From: an uncultured Polymorphobacter sp.
GTDB lineage: Bacteria; Pseudomonadota; Alphaproteobacteria; Sphingomonadales; Sphingomonadaceae
NCBI GenBank assembly: GCA_937871645.1
Contig: CALMPZ010000185.1
Location: forward strand, 1-5,228
Reading direction: 5' to 3'
Length of the DNA stretch: 5,228 nucleotides
Below the pieces are notes generated by a model. It worked only from the letters and a program-made list of their open reading frames with translations, ran no database searches and had not been told where the DNA came from. The translations under genes were made by a program, and so were the position numbers. Positions 1 to 5,228 of this stretch are shown here, piece by piece; position 1 is the stretch's first letter; each line of letters starts with the position of its first letter.

Positions 1-3
1 AAG

Positions 4-33
4 GCTGGGTCCCGGCCTTCGCCGGGATGGCGG
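4..33. repeat. REP-like palindromic repeat, right half of a probable pair
   Basis: CCCGGC (11-16), a CTTC loop and GCCGGG (21-26) form a perfect 6-bp hairpin, extended by T10-A27. The flanks GCTGGGT and GATGGC give it the same layout as the element at 2420-2447 (GCTGGAT... ...GAATGAC). I infer it belongs to the same dispersed family and that its inverted partner lies left of the window. It may also help end transcription from an upstream gene, but no T-run follows it. Confidence 0.55.
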
Positions 34-52
34 TAACTCTATTCAATCGGGT

Positions 53-69
53 GCAGGCCTCAGGCCTGC
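53..69. repeat. GC-rich hairpin GCAGGCC-TCA-GGCCTGC
   Basis: A perfect 7-bp inverted repeat with a 3-base loop, containing two AGGCCT palindromes (55-60 and 62-67). It lies between the REP-like element and the katG promoter. It has no U-tract, so it is at best a weak terminator-like structure for whatever lies upstream. Confidence 0.4.
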
Positions 70-101
70 CCGCCGGAGGCTCTGTCTCTATTTGCGGCAA
101 A

Positions 102-138
102 ATCAATCAATCAAGTCAATAAAATCGATTGGATTGAT
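102..138 (+). promoter_or_regulatory. Candidate LysR-type (OxyR-like) operator upstream of katG
   Basis: The box at 124-138 has the form ATC-N9-GAT and contains a T-N11-A core (T125, A137), the generic LysR-type motif. A second ATCAATC begins at 102, exactly 22 bases before ATCGATT at 124. This matches the two-helical-turn spacing of the half-site pairs used by OxyR. Three of the four half-site positions spaced 11 bases apart (102, 124, 135) fit; the one at 113 does not. The same stretch also forms an imperfect inverted repeat, 102-112 against 127-138. OxyR control of katG is well known in proteobacteria. Applying it here is inference, and the match to the classical ATAG/CTAT consensus is poor. 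Confidence 0.35.
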
Positions 139-163
139 GAGACGAATGCGCCCAAATTATGAG
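134..163 (+). promoter_or_regulatory. Putative sigma-70 type promoter of katG
   Basis: TTGATG (134-139) resembles a -35 box with 4 of 6 matches to TTGACA. TATGAG (158-163) resembles a -10 box with 4 of 6 matches to TATAAT. The spacer is 18 bases. The predicted start near 170 would leave a leader of about 20 bases before katG. The -35 overlaps the right end of the candidate operator, which is the position expected for an activator of the OxyR type. Confidence 0.35.
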
Positions 164-167
164 ATAG

Positions 168-2366
<2,199 letters not shown>

Positions 2367-2376
2367 AAGGCACCTC

Positions 2377-2447
2377 GTCATTCCCGCGAAGGCGGGAATC
2401 CATCTTTGCAACGCGCAGAGCTGGATTCCCGCCGGCGCGGGAATGAC
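2377..2447. repeat. Inverted pair of REP-like elements between convergent genes
   Basis: Two perfect 8-bp hairpins of the form ATTCCCGC-loop-GCGGGAAT: 2380-2399 with loop GAAG and 2425-2444 with loop CGGC. The outer arms GTCATTCCCGC (2377-2387) and GCGGGAATGAC (2437-2447) are exact inverted repeats, and so are the inner arms GGCGGGAATCC (2391-2401) and GGATTCCCGCC (2423-2433). The unit is therefore two copies of one element facing each other around a centre of about 21 bases, like a bacterial interspersed mosaic element. ATTCCC-N8-GGGAAT is also the layout of the neisserial dRS3 repeat, though that does not prove common descent. It starts 10 bases after the katG stop, so it probably also stabilises the 3' end of the katG transcript or ends it. 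The tetranucleotide typical of RAYT-mobilised REPs is not evident. Confidence 0.85.
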
Positions 2448-2467
2448 AATGGTTCTGATTGAGCGAA

Positions 2468-2492
2468 CTTGGGTCCGGATGAAGGACCCGAG
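2468..2492 (-). terminator. Terminator-like hairpin after the lipocalin gene
   Basis: GGGTCC (2471-2476) and GGACCC (2484-2489) pair around a 7-base loop. CTT (2468-2470) and GAG (2490-2492) extend the stem, with one imperfect pair. The hairpin begins 3 bases past the stop codon of the minus-strand gene ending at 2496. The downstream strand is not U-rich, so intrinsic termination is uncertain. Confidence 0.35.
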
Positions 2493-2495
2493 GAC

Positions 2496-3005
2496 TCAAC
2501 GCAACCGGTGCAACTCGCGGTAGGTTTTCGAACCGTCGGGATTGGTTTTGCCGATGATCAGCACGTCGCCATTCAGTTTGAACGGTCGCGGTTGATCGGT
2601 GCCGGTGTAGCTCGGCTTCAGGCTGCCTTCGACGACGTGCATCACGACCTGTTTGGCGACATCGACGCGGTAGGTGCCGAAATAGGCAACATAGCCATTG
2701 AAGGCGGCGCGCACTTCGGCGTCGGTGCCGGCGTCGTCGCCTTTGGCGAACGGCGGGGTTGGCGGGTTGCGCGCGATGTTGATGCTCAGATGGCCGGTGC
2801 TGTCATAGACGAACAGCCCGCGCGGATTTTCGCCGAAGCGCTTGACGACCTTGCCTTGCGGATCGGTGTCCTCGAACCGCACCAGTTGCCAGCTCCCGGC
2901 AAGCCCGATTGCCGCAGCCTTCGCGGCCTCCTCGGCAGGCGTGGCGTTGACGTTGCCCGCGAGCAGCAGTGCGGCAAATATGCCGCCGGTGAGTGTTCGG
3001 ATCAT
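2496..3005 (-). CDS. Exported lipocalin-like domain protein (Lipocalin_5 type)
   Basis: A 169-residue protein with a probable Sec signal peptide: MIRT, then a hydrophobic stretch at about residues 7-17, with likely cleavage after NVNA at 21. The mature part (about 30-165) reads as one small beta-barrel domain of the Lipocalin_5 family. It has the G-x-W motif at the first strand (GSW, 37-39), the block NPRGLFVYDSTGHLSINIAR (60-79), and the signature YFGTYRVD followed by HVVEGSLKPSYTG and QPRPFKLNGDVL (108-149). Such proteins are thought to bind small hydrophobic ligands; the ligand here is unknown. It has no lipobox cysteine, so it should be a soluble periplasmic protein. The ATG start is supported by the signal peptide; the SD is poor, only a run of six G three bases upstream. 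It is convergent with katG and has its own promoter, so a shared function with katG is not implied. Confidence 0.85.
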   Translation of the reverse strand: MIRTLTGGIFAALLLAGNVNATPAEEAAKAAAIGLAGSWQLVRFEDTDPQGKVVKRFGENPRGLFVYDSTGHLSINIARNPPTPPFAKGDDAGTDAEVRAAFNGYVAYFGTYRVDVAKQVVMHVVEGSLKPSYTGTDQPRPFKLNGDVLIIGKTNPDGSKTYRELHRLR

Positions 3006-3204
3006 AGGCCCCCCGATGTGAACTGATTATACCTATATGGTTAAATGTGTACGCCTTGAACGACCTGCGCAATTCCAACATTGACGGTTGGATCTGGCAC
3101 GGTCGCCGCGAAGATTGCACGTCGCACCCGCCGCGTAAATCCGCCGCCGGCTGCACAGAGTGGCTACACCCGTAAAGACTGACCAGATTGCCCTCGGCAG
3201 CGGG
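3006..3204. other. Intergenic gap between the GtrA operon and the lipocalin gene
   Basis: About 200 bases with no coding sequence I can support. The left end (about 3024-3047) is the AT-rich promoter region of the lipocalin gene. The rest is GC-rich and shows no hairpin with a U-run that would end the operon coming from the right. Read-through into the lipocalin gene is therefore possible. Confidence 0.5.
3026..3031 (-). promoter_or_regulatory. -10 box (TATAAT) of the lipocalin gene promoter
   Basis: Read on the minus strand, a perfect TATAAT lies 20 bases before the ATG at 3005, in an AT-rich island (about 3024-3047) within otherwise GC-rich sequence. It predicts a short leader of about 13 bases. 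No good -35 box stands at 16-18 bases; the best at 17 is GCGTAC, which is weak. An activator or a different sigma factor may therefore be needed. Confidence 0.45.
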
Positions 3205-3600
3205 TCAGTTTCGCCGGGCAAAAGAGAAGTGTTTGTGCGCGTAAAAGCTCAGGACAATGGGGGAAAGCACGCCGATCAGGTGCGCCACGTCATGCGCGTG
3301 CCAGGTCATGCCGATTGCCGGAAATGCGTAGTCCGCCAGCCCGACCGACACGCCCAGCACCACCAGGAAGCTCATCACATTGACCATGGCGAAGCGCCAA
3401 TATTCGCCGAGCCAGCTGCCGCCGCTGCCGTCGAACACGAAGCGCCGCGCCAGCACGAACGCCGTCGTCATCCCCGCCAGATAGCCGAGCGCCACCGCGA
3501 ACTCGAAGCGCATGAACCAGTTGAAGCCCCAGCGCGACGCAAGGTTGACCGCGGCGGCAATCCCGCCGGTCACGATGAAGCTGGCGAACTGCTTCGACAC
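3205..3600 (-). CDS. GtrA-family integral membrane protein
   Basis: A 131-residue protein with four predicted membrane helices, at about residues 5-23, 32-50, 70-92 and 105-122. This is the size and layout of GtrA proteins. Family landmarks are FIVTGGIAAAVN in helix 1, GYLAGMTTAFVLARRFVF (39-56) where the second helix ends in a basic-aromatic stretch, and FYAHKHFSF (119-127) at the end of helix 4. Members act in, or are proposed for, moving polyprenyl-phosphate-linked sugars across the inner membrane; examples are phage GtrA for O-antigen glucosylation and Rv3789 beside DprE1/DprE2 in M. tuberculosis. The start is GTG, 3 bases after the TGA of the upstream gene, and no SD is visible, so translation probably depends on termination-reinitiation. 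It is the last gene of the operon fragment. The substrate cannot be read from the sequence, but the DprE2-like gene upstream points to a polyprenyl-phosphate pentose. Confidence 0.9.
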   Translation of the reverse strand: MSKQFASFIVTGGIAAAVNLASRWGFNWFMRFEFAVALGYLAGMTTAFVLARRFVFDGSGGSWLGEYWRFAMVNVMSFLVVLGVSVGLADYAFPAIGMTWHAHDVAHLIGVLSPIVLSFYAHKHFSFARRN

Positions 3601-3603
3601 TTG

Positions 3604-4542
3604 TCAGAATTGCAGCGCGATTTTGGAATAGACCGGGTGGCGGAAGGTCTCGTCGAGCGCCGTCTGCAGCGGTGTCGCCTCGACCCCGAAAATCCCCGGC
3701 CAGTCGATGACTTCGAACACGTCGGGCGTCACCAGCGCCGCGAGCTGTTTTTCGGTAAACGGCGGGTTGGAGTCGACCAGCGCATAGGTCCGCAGCAACA
3801 GCGCGAATAACCCATAGGGGATGCGCACGATCAGCGCCTTGGCGCCGGTGGCGCGCTTCATCGCGCGGACCAGGTCGATATAGTCGATGCGTTCCTGCCC
3901 GGTGATGTTGTAGGCGCCGGTGATGCGCTGCTCGATGGCGGCGACGATGACGTTGCAGAAATCGGCGGCATACAGCGGCTGGCGCAGGAAGCGCCCCGTG
4001 CCCGGCACCGGGAACACCGGCACGCGCTCCATGAAGCGCGCCAGCCAGCCGACATGCTTGCGGTCGAACCAGCCGAACATCAGCGTCGGGCGCAGGATGA
4101 CCTGCGGGATGCCGGTGGCGGCGACGATCGCCTCCTGCACCTTCTTGGTTTCGGTGTAATCGTCGCGCGCCGCCGAATTGACCACCGATGACGATATGTT
4201 GACGATGTAGGGCACCGCGTGCGCCACCGCCGCAGCCATGACGCGGTCGCTGGCGGTCTGGTTGTTGCGGACGAATTCGGCCGGGTCGAGCCCGCCGATC
4301 TGCGCATGCGCATGGACCAGCGCGGTGGCGCCGGCGAGCGCATCCTGCCAGCCGTCATCGACCGCGAGATCGGCGACGATGACCTCGATATCGGGGTGGT
4401 GCTCGCGCAGGATGCCGGCGTTGGTCGCCGCCTTGTCGATGACGGTGATGCGCGCGTAGCCACGGTCTTTCAGCCGCGCGACAAGGTTCTGCCCGACCAG
4501 CCCGGCGCCGCCGGTAATGACGATTTTATCCGCTTTGCTCAC
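3604..4542 (-). CDS. NAD-dependent epimerase/dehydratase (extended SDR), substrate unknown
   Basis: A 312-residue protein with an N-terminal Rossmann fold. The dinucleotide motif TGGAGLVG is at 10-17, and acidic Asp36 at the end of the second strand favours NAD over NADP. ADL (57-59) follows the third strand. The catalytic site is SSS (117-119) with Tyr129-x3-Lys133 (YTETK). RPTLMFG (151-157) and the block around 184-196 (RFLRQPLYAADFC) are typical of nucleotide-sugar epimerases and dehydratases. The open frame runs further upstream, but that part lies in a shadow frame of the preceding gene. I choose GTG at 4542 because the Rossmann strand starts right after it and it overlaps the upstream stop in a GTGA, a classic coupled start. 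No SD is seen. Its place between a DprE2-like reductase and a GtrA protein suggests work on the same sugar pathway. It is not part of the mycobacterial DprE1/DprE2 pair, so its reaction is open. Confidence 0.88.
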   Translation of the reverse strand: MSKADKIVITGGAGLVGQNLVARLKDRGYARITVIDKAATNAGILREHHPDIEVIVADLAVDDGWQDALAGATALVHAHAQIGGLDPAEFVRNNQTASDRVMAAAVAHAVPYIVNISSSVVNSAARDDYTETKKVQEAIVAATGIPQVILRPTLMFGWFDRKHVGWLARFMERVPVFPVPGTGRFLRQPLYAADFCNVIVAAIEQRITGAYNITGQERIDYIDLVRAMKRATGAKALIVRIPYGLFALLLRTYALVDSNPPFTEKQLAALVTPDVFEVIDWPGIFGVEATPLQTALDETFRHPVYSKIALQF

Positions 4543-5228
4543 AGCGACAGCCGCTTGAAGATGGCTTCGGGGATATGGCGGATGATCGTCATGATCAGCC
4601 ACCACAGCGATTTGGTGTAGATGACATTGCGGCCGCGCAGCTGCGCCTTGATGATCGCCTCGGCCACGTCGCGCGGTTGCGCGGTGAGCAGCGGCGGCAG
4701 GTCTATGCCGGCGGTCATCTTGGTCGCGACGAACCCCGGCTTGACGGTCATTACGTGCAGCCCGGCCTTGAAGTGCGCGTTGCGCAACCCCGACAGGAAG
4801 GCGCTGAACCCGGCCTTCGCCGAGCCATAGACGAAGTTCGACGCGCGCCCGCGGTCGCCCGCCACCGAGCTGATGCCGATGATGCTGCCGCCCGCCATCC
4901 GCCGCGCTGCCGCCAGCAACAGCCGCGCCGGGCCATTGTAGTTGGTCGCCATGATGGCGTCGGCGTGCGCGGTGTCGGCAGCCGCCGTCAACTGCTCCCC
5001 GAGCAACCCGGCAACCATCACCACCGTGCCGGGCACGACCCCGAGGCCGTCGAAAAACGCGTCGGGGTCGGTCGTCACGACATCGCACGCCACCAGCTTC
5101 ACCCCGACGCGGTGGCGCAGTTCGAGGTCGCTGCGCAGCGTCGCCAAGGTCGCCGGGTCGCGCGCCGTCAGGATCAGCTCGCAGCCGCGCGCCGCGTAGC
5201 CTTGCGCCAACGCCGCCCCGATATCCGA
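4539..5228 (-). CDS. DprE2-like short-chain dehydrogenase, 5' end outside the window
   Basis: 229 residues are visible, and the frame stays open to the window edge. The first visible residues, SDIGAALAQGYAARG, are the second half of the glycine-rich cofactor motif, so probably only about 10-20 residues are missing. Numbering from the edge, the catalytic residues are Asn96, Ser121, Tyr134 and Lys138 (NFVYGSAKAG). Several features recall mycobacterial DprE2 (Rv3791) as I remember it: GLLG (74-77) where most SDRs have NNAG, ISSVAGDRGRASNFVYGSAKAG, KPGFVATKM (163-171), and the C-terminal tail RHIPEAIFKRL (217-227) after a hydrophobic stretch. DprE2 uses NADH to reduce the 2-keto intermediate made by DprE1, giving decaprenyl-phosphoryl arabinose. 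An equivalent role on a polyprenyl-phosphate pentose is my inference. A general SDR of another lipid-linked sugar remains possible. An internal TTG at 5210 is not the start. Confidence 0.85.
   Translation of the reverse strand, partial: SDIGAALAQGYAARGCELILTARDPATLATLRSDLELRHRVGVKLVACDVVTTDPDAFFDGLGVVPGTVVMVAGLLGEQLTAAADTAHADAIMATNYNGPARLLLAAARRMAGGSIIGISSVAGDRGRASNFVYGSAKAGFSAFLSGLRNAHFKAGLHVMTVKPGFVATKMTAGIDLPPLLTAQPRDVAEAIIKAQLRGRNVIYTKSLWWLIMTIIRHIPEAIFKRLSL

Noticed and set aside
2469..3026. Plus-strand open frame (185 codons) antisense to the lipocalin gene
   Set aside because: The minus-strand frame has a signal peptide and a recognisable family signature; this one has neither.
3160..3810. 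Plus-strand open frame (216 codons) across the GtrA gene and the epimerase end
   Set aside because: Composition is shadow-like (many R, H, E, Q) and it runs antisense to two well-supported genes.
4543..5088. N-terminal extension of the epimerase up to 5088
   Set aside because: The extension overlaps the DprE2-like gene in another frame, is low-complexity Arg/Ala/Gly sequence, and lacks any domain. The Rossmann motif starts right after the GTG at 4542.

Overview
The window is GC-rich bacterial chromosome, most likely from an alphaproteobacterium. A sphingomonad-like origin is my best guess. It rests on the codon use, the short GC-rich dispersed repeats of the ATTCCCGC...GCGGGAAT type, and the general look of the proteins; no rRNA or other firm marker is present.

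Left part (1-2366): an intergenic leader carries a REP-like hairpin, a second GC hairpin and an AT-rich promoter with a candidate LysR-type (OxyR-like) site. It leads into a complete katG on the + strand. KatG is a two-domain catalase-peroxidase with all haem-site, radical-site and Met-Tyr-Trp adduct residues in place.

Middle (2367-3204): two head-to-head copies of the REP-like repeat and a further hairpin separate katG from a convergent minus-strand gene. That gene encodes a small exported lipocalin-like protein (Lipocalin_5 type) with its own TATAAT promoter. A gap of about 200 bases with no gene follows.

Right part (3205-5228): three minus-strand genes form a tightly packed operon fragment. 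In transcription order they are a short-chain dehydrogenase strongly resembling mycobacterial DprE2 (5' end cut by the window edge), an extended-SDR sugar epimerase/dehydratase of unknown substrate, and a GtrA-family four-helix membrane protein. The first two overlap by 4 nt (GTGA) and the next two are 3 nt apart; both downstream genes start with GTG and have no clear Shine-Dalgarno sequence. DprE2 and a GtrA protein lie next to each other (with DprE1) in Mycobacterium, where they serve polyprenyl-phosphate-arabinose synthesis and a proposed membrane-translocation step. I therefore infer that this operon makes or modifies a polyprenyl-phosphate-linked pentose for a surface glycan. A DprE1-like FAD oxidase is predicted just beyond the right edge, but this cannot be seen here. 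This operon is the most interesting part of the window; katG and the lipocalin gene are ordinary.
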